A stretch of 30,461 nucleotides of DNA from an uncultured Solirubrobacterales bacterium (GTDB taxonomy: Bacteria > Actinomycetota > Thermoleophilia > Solirubrobacterales > Solirubrobacteraceae): assembly GCA_903959665.1 (NCBI GenBank), contig CAJBXY010000155.1, forward strand, positions 1 through 30,461, in the 5' to 3' direction. This document shows positions 7,819 through 14,494 of the stretch, one piece after another. The notes under the pieces were generated by a model. That model had not been told where the DNA came from, searched no databases, and saw only the letters and a program-made list of their open reading frames with translations. The position numbers and the translations under genes were made by a program. Numbering within the stretch: position 1 is the stretch's first letter; every line of letters starts with the position of its first letter.

Positions 7819-8877
7819 TCAGCTCGCGCCCACCACGATTCCGCCGGGCCCGAGCGTCTCATCGCCGCTGCCGGTGACAGTCCCGACACGGGCTGCGCCG
7901 GGGTGGTGGGCGGCGAGGATCGCAGTCGCCGCTTCGACGTCGGCTTCGGAGACAACGGCGATCAGGCCGCAGCCCATGTTGAAGACCTCCCACATCTCGT
8001 CCTCTGGCACCTTGCCGAGCTCGCCGATCAGTTCAAGCACCGGTGGCACCGGCAGTGGGTTCTCAATTGAGTAGCCGACGCGGCCGGGGGCGAGGCGGCG
8101 CAGGTTTGTGAGGCCGCCGCCGGTGATGTGCGCAAGGCCATGAACGGCGAGCCCGCTCGCGAGCAGGTCGAGCACCGCTTTGACGTAGATCACGGTTGGC
8201 GCAAGCAGCGCGTCAGCGATCGTTTCGCCACCGAGCTGCGGCGGCGTCGCGTCGAGCCCGGGGCCGTCTTCGACAAGCACGCGGCGTGCCAGCGTGTAGC
8301 CATTGGAGTGCGCGCCGCTGGAGGGAAGCCCGATCAGTGCGTCGCCTGGGTTGATCTGATCGCCAAGAATGATCTTCTCTGGAACGACAGTGCCGATTGC
8401 CGTACCGCAAAGATCGAAGCCGTGCGGTGATGGGTGGCCGCGAATTAGCTCAGGAAGGACGGCAACCTCGCCGCCTGGAATCTCGATCCCGGCCTGCTCA
8501 GCGCCGACCTTCAGCCCTTCGCCGATCCGCGCAAGTGCGTTTGGGTCGGCCTGTTCCACGGCCAGGTAGTCGAGCATCGCGATCGGCTCGGCGCCGACAC
8601 AGATGATGTCGTTGACGTTCATCGCGATGCAGTCGATGCCGACCGTCTCAAGCCGATCGGCCTGCTCGGCGAGGACAAGCTTTGAGCCGACGCCGTCGGT
8701 TGACATCGCCAGTCCCAGTTCATCGCTCACTTTGAGCACGCTGGCGTAATGGCCTGAGCGGACGATCGATCGCGATGGACGGCCAAGATCGATTGTGCGC
8801 AGGACGTCAACCAGCGCGTTGACGGCGAGGTCAGATTGGTCGGTATCCACGCCGGCAGCGGCGTAGGCGTCGCTCAT
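7819..8877 (-). CDS. purM: Phosphoribosylformylglycinamidine cyclo-ligase (PurM)
   Basis: 352 aa. PurM closes the imidazole ring in purine synthesis, turning FGAM into AIR with ATP. Signatures are YAAAGVDTDQSD (5-16), STDGVGSKL (59-67), VGIDCIAMNVNDIICVGAEP (79-98), a GGE segment near 138 (IPGGEVAVLPELI) and PSSGAHSNGYTLAR (about 190-203). The wording of the MNVNDIICVGAEP and GGEVAVLPELI segments is closer to what I recall of archaeal-type PurM than to the E. coli or Bacillus form (GGETAEMPG). The ATG start overlaps the uppP stop as ATGA (8874-8877), so it sits in the dedA-uppP-purM-kinase unit rather than with other purine genes. SelD/ThiL-like relatives share the fold but not these motifs. 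Confidence 0.9.
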   Translation of the reverse strand: MSDAYAAAGVDTDQSDLAVNALVDVLRTIDLGRPSRSIVRSGHYASVLKVSDELGLAMSTDGVGSKLVLAEQADRLETVGIDCIAMNVNDIICVGAEPIAMLDYLAVEQADPNALARIGEGLKVGAEQAGIEIPGGEVAVLPELIRGHPSPHGFDLCGTAIGTVVPEKIILGDQINPGDALIGLPSSGAHSNGYTLARRVLVEDGPGLDATPPQLGGETIADALLAPTVIYVKAVLDLLASGLAVHGLAHITGGGLTNLRRLAPGRVGYSIENPLPVPPVLELIGELGKVPEDEMWEVFNMGCGLIAVVSEADVEAATAILAAHHPGAARVGTVTGSGDETLGPGGIVVGAS

Positions 8878-9692
8878 ATTTGCGATCTTCGCAGGCGGCG
8901 CAGAGTGATCGCCGCCAGCGTGCTGCGGTAGGCGGCGTAAGGGAGCAGCGGGCCAACTCTTTCGACCGGCACAAGCCGCGCTGCAAGTAGCGTCGAAGCG
9001 GCCGCCGCGACGGCGCCGAGCGCAAGCCGCGAGCCGGCTCCCGGTGGCAGACCCTGCTGCGCCAGCCGCGCGCCTTTCAAAGCGCTGGCGCCGAGGATCA
9101 CCGGCAGGGCAACGTGCCTCGAGAGGGCGCTTGCGGCAGGCCTGGTGAAGCCGCGCGCGCGCATCGCGCTGAGCGTCATTCCGCCACGTGAGGTGCCCGG
9201 CATCAGCGCCGAGGCCTGCGCGGCGCCCAGTAGCAGCGCGTCGATCAGGCCAGCATCGTCACGCTCGCGCCGCTGCGGGCCAAAGTGATCGGCTAGCGCC
9301 ATCGCTGCCGAGCCGGCTAGCAGCCCAGCGGCGATTGAGGCCGGCGTCCCGAGCCGCTTTTCGATCGGCCCTTCGAGCGTGTAACCGACGATCGCCGGGG
9401 GGATAAATGAACCGGCGATCAGAATCGCGCGGCGGCGGTCGAACGAGCCGGCCGCCTCGCTCACTTCGCCGCGCAAGGCAATCAGCAGCCCGACTGCGGT
9501 GCCGGCATGGAGCGCAACCTCAAAACTCTTGCGTAGCGCTGGATCGAGCTGCGGATAGGGCCAGCCGAGCAGCCACGGAACGAGCGTCGTGTGGCCCGAG
9601 GAGGAGATTGGCAGCAGCTCAGCAGGGCCGTGCATCAGCCCCAGCGCTAGCGCGTGGCGCAGCGGCAGCGACTGCTCAAGCGGCAGGGGCAT
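8874..9692 (-). CDS. uppP: Undecaprenyl-diphosphatase, divergent UppP/BacA type
   Basis: 272 aa, polytopic. UppP removes a phosphate from undecaprenyl diphosphate on the outer side of the membrane so that the lipid carrier can be reused. The two family signatures are present: HGPAELLPISSSGH (21-34) and PGTSRGGMTLSAMRARGF (about 164-181), with the catalytic Arg of SRxG kept. In the usual EGxTEFLPxSSxGH motif the first position is Glu; here it is His (H21), while the second Glu (E25) is kept. The gene overlaps the end of dedA by 17 nt and purM by 4 nt. I call the family with good confidence, but the substitution leaves some doubt about activity. Confidence 0.82.
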   Translation of the reverse strand: MPLPLEQSLPLRHALALGLMHGPAELLPISSSGHTTLVPWLLGWPYPQLDPALRKSFEVALHAGTAVGLLIALRGEVSEAAGSFDRRRAILIAGSFIPPAIVGYTLEGPIEKRLGTPASIAAGLLAGSAAMALADHFGPQRRERDDAGLIDALLLGAAQASALMPGTSRGGMTLSAMRARGFTRPAASALSRHVALPVILGASALKGARLAQQGLPPGAGSRLALGAVAAAASTLLAARLVPVERVGPLLPYAAYRSTLAAITLRRLRRSQI

Positions 9693-10335
9693 CGGGCGAT
9701 CCGCCGCGTGAACGCCACCAGCGGATGAAGAGATAAACGGCGCCGGCGACGATGATCACGGCAACCAAGTAATCGATGTAGTGGAGGTAGCCCTTCCACT
9801 CTTCCCAGTTGTCGCCAACGGTTAGGCCGATGTAGGTCAAGCCCGCCATCCAAGGGATGCAGCCGAGGAAGGTGTAGATCGTGAAGCGCCAAAACGGCAT
9901 CCGCGCTACGCCGGCAGGGAGCGAGATGAAGGTGCGGACGATCGGCAGCATGCGCGAGAAGAAGACTGCCCATCCGCCATATTTTTCGAACCAGCGATCG
10001 GCTTGCTCAAGCCGCGCCGGCGTGATGTGGAGCCACTTGCCGTGCCGTTCGATCAGCTCCAGCCGCCCGAAGCGGCCAAAGCCGTAGGCGATCCACGAGC
10101 CGAGCACATTTGCCGCTACTCCAACGCTGACGACTGCGATAAATGAGTAGGTCCCCTCGTTGACGTTGAAGCCTGCGAAGAGCATCGTCGGCTCGGAGGG
10201 GATCGGGATGCACATGCTCTCCAGCGTCATCAGCACGAAGATCCCGGCCAAACCGAGGTCGCCAACGACACCGGTCGCCCAGTCAGCCAATTTGTCAGTG
10301 ATCGCCGCGAGGACGAGAAGCGTGGAGAACGGCAC
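9676..10335 (-). CDS. DedA-family membrane protein (possible undecaprenyl-phosphate translocase)
   Basis: 219 aa if the GTG at 10333-10335 is used. The frame is open further upstream, but that part overlaps the divergent aminotransferase gene and looks non-membrane. Signatures are TLESMCIPIPSEPTMLFAGF near the N-terminus and FSRMLPIVRTFISLPAGVARMPF in the second half, the conserved DedA arginine-rich re-entrant motif. Several membrane helices follow, and the C-terminus is basic (RWWRSRGG). Some DedA proteins (UptA type) carry undecaprenyl phosphate back to the cytosolic side. Being coupled to uppP by a 17-nt overlap fits that role here, but DedA proteins also handle other lipids. The GTG start is supported by a -10-like TACCCT eight bases upstream, in the style of a leaderless message. 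Confidence 0.85.
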   Translation of the reverse strand: MPFSTLLVLAAITDKLADWATGVVGDLGLAGIFVLMTLESMCIPIPSEPTMLFAGFNVNEGTYSFIAVVSVGVAANVLGSWIAYGFGRFGRLELIERHGKWLHITPARLEQADRWFEKYGGWAVFFSRMLPIVRTFISLPAGVARMPFWRFTIYTFLGCIPWMAGLTYIGLTVGDNWEEWKGYLHYIDYLVAVIIVAGAVYLFIRWWRSRGGSPDAPAA

Positions 10336-10363
10336 CGGTCGAGAGGGTAGCGTTGGGGTCGTA
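10336..10363. promoter_or_regulatory. Divergent 28-bp promoter spacer, copy 1 (dedA / aminotransferase)
   Basis: The whole gap between two divergent starts is 28 bp. It holds AGGGTAGCGT (10344-10353). Read on the + strand, TAGCGT fits the TANNNT -10 hexamer, 10 bases before the ATG. Read on the - strand, TACCCT fits it, 8 bases before the GTG. Neither side has a Shine-Dalgarno sequence in a usual place or an obvious -35, so both messages are probably leaderless or nearly so. The same 9-mer at the same offset occurs at 22056-22083. Confidence 0.5.
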
Positions 10364-11455
10364 ATGAACGTTCCGCTCTTTGATCCAACGACGGCGATCG
10401 AGCCGCTGCGTGCGCAGATCGACGCCGCACTGCTCGAGGTTGCTGCTGGCGGGCAGTTCATTCTCGGCCCCAACGTTGAGGCTTTCGAGCAAGAGTTCGC
10501 AGGGCTTGTCGGCGCCGCTGAGGCAATCGGCGTAGCGAATGGAACCGAGGCGATCACGATCGCTCTGCGTGCGCTAGGCGTCGGGCCCGGCGATGAGGTG
10601 ATCGTTCCGTCATTCAGCTATTACGCCAGCGCCGAAGCGATTCCGCCGACCGGCGCCGTGCCTGTCTTCTGCGACATCGATCCAGTGAGCTACATATCAA
10701 CGGCCGAGCAGGTCAAAGCGGTGATGACGCCGCGCACGAAGGCCGTTATCGCCGTCCATCTCTTCGGCAACATTGCGCCGGTCGCCGAGATCGAGGCGCT
10801 CGGCCTTCCGGTCGTTGAAGACTGCGCGCAAGCTGCCGGTTCGGTCGGCCCGGATGGCAGGCCTGGCGCGCTCGGCTCAATCGCTTCGCACTCCTTCTAC
10901 CCGTCGAAGAACCTTGGCGCCTTCGGCGACGGTGGCGCGATCACAACCTCCGATAGGGAGCTCGCTGAGCGGGTGCGGATGCTGCGTTTCCACGGCTCGC
11001 GCGACCGCGTGACTTACGAGGAAGTTGGCTTTAACTCGCGCCTTGACGAGATTCAGGCGGCCGTTTTGCGCGTGATGCTGCCGCAGCTTTCGCAATGGGC
11101 CGAGCACCGCGCGGCCGCTGGCCACAGATACAGCGAACTCGGCCTCGGCGAGCTGGCGACGCTGCCTCAGCCGACGGCCGGGGCGACGCCGGCATGGCAT
11201 CTCTACGTCGTCGCGACCGACCGGCCTGACGAGCTCGCGCAGCGGCTCGCCGCAAGCGGCGTTGAGTCGCGCGGCTATTACCGCAGCCCGATTCATCAGC
11301 AGCCTTCGATGAGCGCTTGGCTGCCGCAGCAAGGGTCGCTGCCGGGGACAGATCAGGCCGCCCGCCGCCACCTTGCGCTGCCGATCAGCGCGACGATCAG
11401 CGACGATCAGCTCGCACAGGTAGTTGATGCCGTTCGCGCCGCGACCGGCCAATGA
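10364..11455 (+). CDS. DegT/DnrJ/EryC1/StrS-family sugar aminotransferase
   Basis: 363 aa, a PLP-dependent fold-type I enzyme that moves an amino group, usually from glutamate, onto a keto-sugar nucleotide. The N-terminus MNVPLFDPTT is the standard start of the family. VANGTEAITIALRALGVGPGDEVIVPSFSY (57-86) is the substrate and phosphate loop. VEDCAQAAG (151-159) carries the Asp/Gln that hold PLP. SFYPSKNLGAFGDGGAI (177-192) supplies the Schiff-base Lys K182. VGFNSRLDEIQAA (221-233) is also typical. The ATG at 10364 is chosen because sequence before it is antisense to dedA and off-family. With the PglF/WbpM-like dehydratase downstream it could make a UDP-4-amino-4,6-dideoxy sugar. The stop overlaps the next start as ATGA. 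Confidence 0.92.
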   Translation: MNVPLFDPTTAIEPLRAQIDAALLEVAAGGQFILGPNVEAFEQEFAGLVGAAEAIGVANGTEAITIALRALGVGPGDEVIVPSFSYYASAEAIPPTGAVPVFCDIDPVSYISTAEQVKAVMTPRTKAVIAVHLFGNIAPVAEIEALGLPVVEDCAQAAGSVGPDGRPGALGSIASHSFYPSKNLGAFGDGGAITTSDRELAERVRMLRFHGSRDRVTYEEVGFNSRLDEIQAAVLRVMLPQLSQWAEHRAAAGHRYSELGLGELATLPQPTAGATPAWHLYVVATDRPDELAQRLAASGVESRGYYRSPIHQQPSMSAWLPQQGSLPGTDQAARRHLALPISATISDDQLAQVVDAVRAATGQ

Positions 11456-12459
11456 AGGTCTGGGTCGACCTAACGAACTCGCCGCACGTGCTGGTGCTGC
11501 GGCCGGTGATTGAACGGCTTCAGGCGCGCGGCGCCGAAGTCGAGGTAACGGCGCGCGACTTCGCTCAGACGGTCGCGCTCTGCGAGCTTCATCGAATCGA
11601 CGCGACAGTGATCGGCCACCATCGCGGCGGGAAGCTCGCTGCCAAGGCACGTGGCCTTGTTGACCGCTCATTGGCGCTGCGCAGCTGGGCTCGCGGTCGC
11701 AACTTCGATCTAGCGATCGGGCACGGTTCAAACGACATCAGCGTCGCCGCGAGGCTGCTGGGCGTTCCGGCCGCAACGATGTTCGATTACGAATGGGCGA
11801 CGGTTCAGCACAACGTCAACTGCCGCCTCGCTCAGGCTGTCGTCGTCCCTGATGCGATCCCCCCCGAGCGGCTCGATCGTTACGGAGCGCGCGGCAAACT
11901 GCGCCGCTACCCGGGCCTGAAGGAGGAGTACTACCTCGCCGACTTTGAGCCCGACCGTTCGGTGCTGGAGCTGCTTGGGCTTGACAGCGAGCAGCCGCTC
12001 GCAGTCGTTCGCACGCCGCCGGCCGTCTCGCTCTACCACCGCTTCGAGAACAACGCCTTCAGCGAGGTCTTAGTTCGGTTGCGAGAGCAGGGCCAGGTTG
12101 TGGTGCTGCCGCGGACGGAGGAGCAGCGCGCCGAGCTGGTGGAGGCCGGCGGCTTCGTTGTCCCCGAGATCGCCGTCGATGGCCCGTCGCTGGTGGCGCT
12201 GGCCGACCTTGTAGTAAGCGCTGGCGGAACGATGAACCGCGAGGCCGTCGCGCTCGGCACGCCGGTGCTGACGACCTTCGAAGGGAAGATCGGCGCTGTC
12301 GACGAGAAGCTGATTGCCGACGGCCGGATGGGGCGGCTTGAGAACCCGGCGGAGGTAGTTCTTCAGCGCCGCTCTGGCAGCGATCAGGCGGCCACCGACG
12401 CCGAACGCGTGCGCCGTGATCCAGAGCTGCTCGTAGAGCTGCTGCTGAGCGCCCGATAA
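11452..12459 (+). CDS. DUF354-family, GT-B-fold-like protein
   Basis: 335 aa. The start MKVWVDLTNSPHVLVLRPVI and the GHGSNDISVAARLLGVPA segment (about 90-107) are typical of DUF354 (PF04007), a family that resembles MurG and UDP-GlcNAc 2-epimerase in fold. The C-terminal half has a nucleotide-sugar-binding-like stretch VVSAGGTMNREAVALGTPVLT (about 247-267), as in GT-B enzymes. Members are found in archaeal and bacterial surface-sugar loci, but their reaction is not settled. No membrane helix is visible. It is coupled to the aminotransferase by a 4-nt overlap, so a role in making or transferring the same amino sugar is likely; that is inference. Confidence 0.82.
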   Translation: MKVWVDLTNSPHVLVLRPVIERLQARGAEVEVTARDFAQTVALCELHRIDATVIGHHRGGKLAAKARGLVDRSLALRSWARGRNFDLAIGHGSNDISVAARLLGVPAATMFDYEWATVQHNVNCRLAQAVVVPDAIPPERLDRYGARGKLRRYPGLKEEYYLADFEPDRSVLELLGLDSEQPLAVVRTPPAVSLYHRFENNAFSEVLVRLREQGQVVVLPRTEEQRAELVEAGGFVVPEIAVDGPSLVALADLVVSAGGTMNREAVALGTPVLTTFEGKIGAVDEKLIADGRMGRLENPAEVVLQRRSGSDQAATDAERVRRDPELLVELLLSAR

Positions 12460-12508
12460 GGGCCTGCGAGCATCCTTGCGCGGCGCTGAAGGGAGAGCGC
12501 GTTAGAGC

Positions 12509-12514
12509 TAGAAT
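12509..12514 (+). promoter_or_regulatory. -10-like box TAGAAT ahead of the dehydratase gene
   Basis: TAGAAT lies nine bases before the ATG at 12524, in a 64-nt gap. No Shine-Dalgarno sequence sits in the right place between them, so a transcript starting at or near the ATG is likely. No convincing -35 is seen. The rest of the gap shows nothing else clear. Confidence 0.4.
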
Positions 12515-12523
12515 GCCGCTCTG

Positions 12524-14482
12524 ATGCGCAGTCGCCTCCGCTCGGCGGTTTTCCCGCTCCATCGTCACTCGGTTGCCCAGCTGCTGGTTGACGGAGTGCT
12601 TGCCGCGCTGGCTTATTTTCTCGCTTTCCAGCTCCGCTTCGACCAAGCAGCTGGCCCGCCGCCGCGTTACGAGCGGCTCTTTGAGGAGACGATTCCCTGG
12701 GTTGTCGTTCTTACACTCGTGATCTTCCTGCTGCTGCGGACCGAGCAGCGACAGTGGCGTTACGCAACCCAGGGCGATTATCTCGGAGTGCTGCAGGCCG
12801 TCGCGCTACTGACCGTCGCGCTCGCCGGGCTGGTCGCTCTGCTGCATCCGGTCAGCTACCAATCGGCCGGCGGCGAGATCAATCTGCTGATCCCGACCGG
12901 CGTGCTCGCGCTCTTCTTCCTGCTGATGCTGCTCTTTGTCGGCGGCGTGCGCTTCGTTGCCCGAACCGTCCGTGAACGGCCGATCCGCGGCTTCCGCGCC
13001 GATAAGAATGCTCGCCGCGTGCTGATAATCGGCGCCGGTGACGGCGGCCGCTTGACGCTGCGCGAGATTCTGCGCAACCCAACGCTGGCGCTCAACCCGG
13101 TCGGTTTTGTTGACGATGACCCGCTCAAAGCCGGGCTTCGGATCGACGGCGTCAAGGTGCTCGGTGGAACAGAGCAGCTGGGGCGGATTCTCGACGAGGC
13201 CGAGCCAGACGAGATTCTGATCGCAATCCCGTCGGCTCCGGGAACCTTGCGTGGCCGCGTCGTGCGCGCCGGGCGCGATCGAGGGATCCCCGTCCGCACA
13301 TTGCCGACGGTCTTCGAACTGCTGCAGGCCGGCTCCGGCCACGTCGTCCGCCAGGTCCGTGAGGTTCAGGTTGAGGACATTCTCGGCCGCGAGCCGGTGC
13401 GGATGGAATTGGACCGGGTAGGCAGCTATCTCTCGAAAGAGATCGTGCTGGTGACCGGCGCCGGCGGCTCGATCGGCGCCGAGCTCTGCCGCCAGATTGC
13501 GCGAATTGCGCCGCGCCGGCTGGTGATTCTCGATCACGCTGAGGACAATCTTTTCGCGATCCAGCGTGAACTTGAAGAGGATCGCCACGTCCATCCTTCA
13601 TCGCTGACGGCGGTGCTGGCCGACTGCAAGGATGCTGAGCGGATGCGCGAGGTCTTTGAGCAGTACCGCCCAACATTCGTCTTCCACGCCGCCGCCTACA
13701 AGCACGTTGGGCTGATGGAGAGCAACCCGGTAGAGGCGATCCGCAACAACGCCGTCGCAACGCGGCTTGTCGCCGAGCTGGCCGGCGAGGTTGAGGTTCG
13801 CAACTTCGTGCTCGTTTCGACCGATAAGGCGGTCGCCCCGGCGACCGTGATGGGCGCCTCGAAGGCGCTCGCCGAATACGCCGTCGAAGAGATGGGCTCG
13901 CGTTTTCCGAAGACCAACTACGCCTCTGTTCGATTTGGCAATGTGCTTGGCTCCTCCGGCTCGGTCGTGCCGATCTTCCGCCGCCAGATCGCCCGTGGCG
14001 GCCCCGTGACCGTGACCGACGAGCGGATGACGCGTTACTTCATGACGATTCCCGAGGCGGTTCAACTGATCATTCGTTCCGGTTCGCTCGGCAGCGGCGG
14101 TGAGATCTTCGTGCTTGAGATGGGAGAAGCGGTTTCGATCATCGGCCTTGCGCGCGACATGATCGAACTCTCGGGGCTTGAGCCCGATCGCGACATTGCG
14201 ATTGAGGTGATTGGCCGCAGGCCGGGCGAGAAGCTCCACGAGGAGCTTTTTAATCCGCACGAGCGCCCGCAGCCAACGCCGGCCGAGAAGATTGTTCATG
14301 CTTCGCGCAAAGCGCGCCAAAGTGGCGAGATTGCTGGCTGGTTTGCAGAGATCGAGGTGTTGATGGCGAGCGGTGACGCGGCCGCCCTAGCGGCCAAAGT
14401 CGCAACCTTCACCGATGCAGATCGGCCGCAGGACGCCCCTGAAGAGGCGCTCGAGCAGCAGTCCAGCGACTCCAAGGCATAA
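12524..14482 (+). CDS. Membrane nucleotide-sugar 4,6-dehydratase (PglF/WbpM/CapD type)
   Basis: 652 aa. Four N-terminal membrane helices lie about 18-36, 57-71, 88-107 and 121-142. A CoA-binding-like Rossmann region follows (VLIIGAGDGGRLTLREIL, about 166-183). The catalytic extended-SDR domain has GAGGSIG (312-318) for NAD(P), HAAAYKHVGLME (388-399), and the triad region STDKAVAPATVMGASKALAE (432-451). There the usual Tyr is replaced by Met443 ahead of K447, a hallmark of UDP-GlcNAc 4,6-dehydratases of this group. RRPGEKLHEELF (565-576) is the C-terminal signature. It would convert UDP-GlcNAc into the 4-keto-6-deoxy sugar, the substrate of the DegT aminotransferase at 10364. CapD-like 5-inverting relatives cannot be ruled out. 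Confidence 0.92.
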   Translation: MRSRLRSAVFPLHRHSVAQLLVDGVLAALAYFLAFQLRFDQAAGPPPRYERLFEETIPWVVVLTLVIFLLLRTEQRQWRYATQGDYLGVLQAVALLTVALAGLVALLHPVSYQSAGGEINLLIPTGVLALFFLLMLLFVGGVRFVARTVRERPIRGFRADKNARRVLIIGAGDGGRLTLREILRNPTLALNPVGFVDDDPLKAGLRIDGVKVLGGTEQLGRILDEAEPDEILIAIPSAPGTLRGRVVRAGRDRGIPVRTLPTVFELLQAGSGHVVRQVREVQVEDILGREPVRMELDRVGSYLSKEIVLVTGAGGSIGAELCRQIARIAPRRLVILDHAEDNLFAIQRELEEDRHVHPSSLTAVLADCKDAERMREVFEQYRPTFVFHAAAYKHVGLMESNPVEAIRNNAVATRLVAELAGEVEVRNFVLVSTDKAVAPATVMGASKALAEYAVEEMGSRFPKTNYASVRFGNVLGSSGSVVPIFRRQIARGGPVTVTDERMTRYFMTIPEAVQLIIRSGSLGSGGEIFVLEMGEAVSIIGLARDMIELSGLEPDRDIAIEVIGRRPGEKLHEELFNPHERPQPTPAEKIVHASRKARQSGEIAGWFAEIEVLMASGDAAALAAKVATFTDADRPQDAPEEALEQQSSDSKA

Positions 14483-14494
14483 GATCAAGCGTCG

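Noticed and set aside
10160..10363. In-frame upstream extension of the aminotransferase
   Set aside because: It would overlap dedA on the other strand, and the family N-terminus begins at MNVPLFDPTT (10364).
12460..12508. Possible terminator or small RNA in the gap before the dehydratase
   Set aside because: Only a 6-bp AGCGCC/GGCGCT pairing with a long loop and no T-run; not enough to call.
12806..13594. A 262-codon - strand frame opposite the dehydratase
   Set aside because: Same reason: no motif, fully antisense to a well-supported gene.
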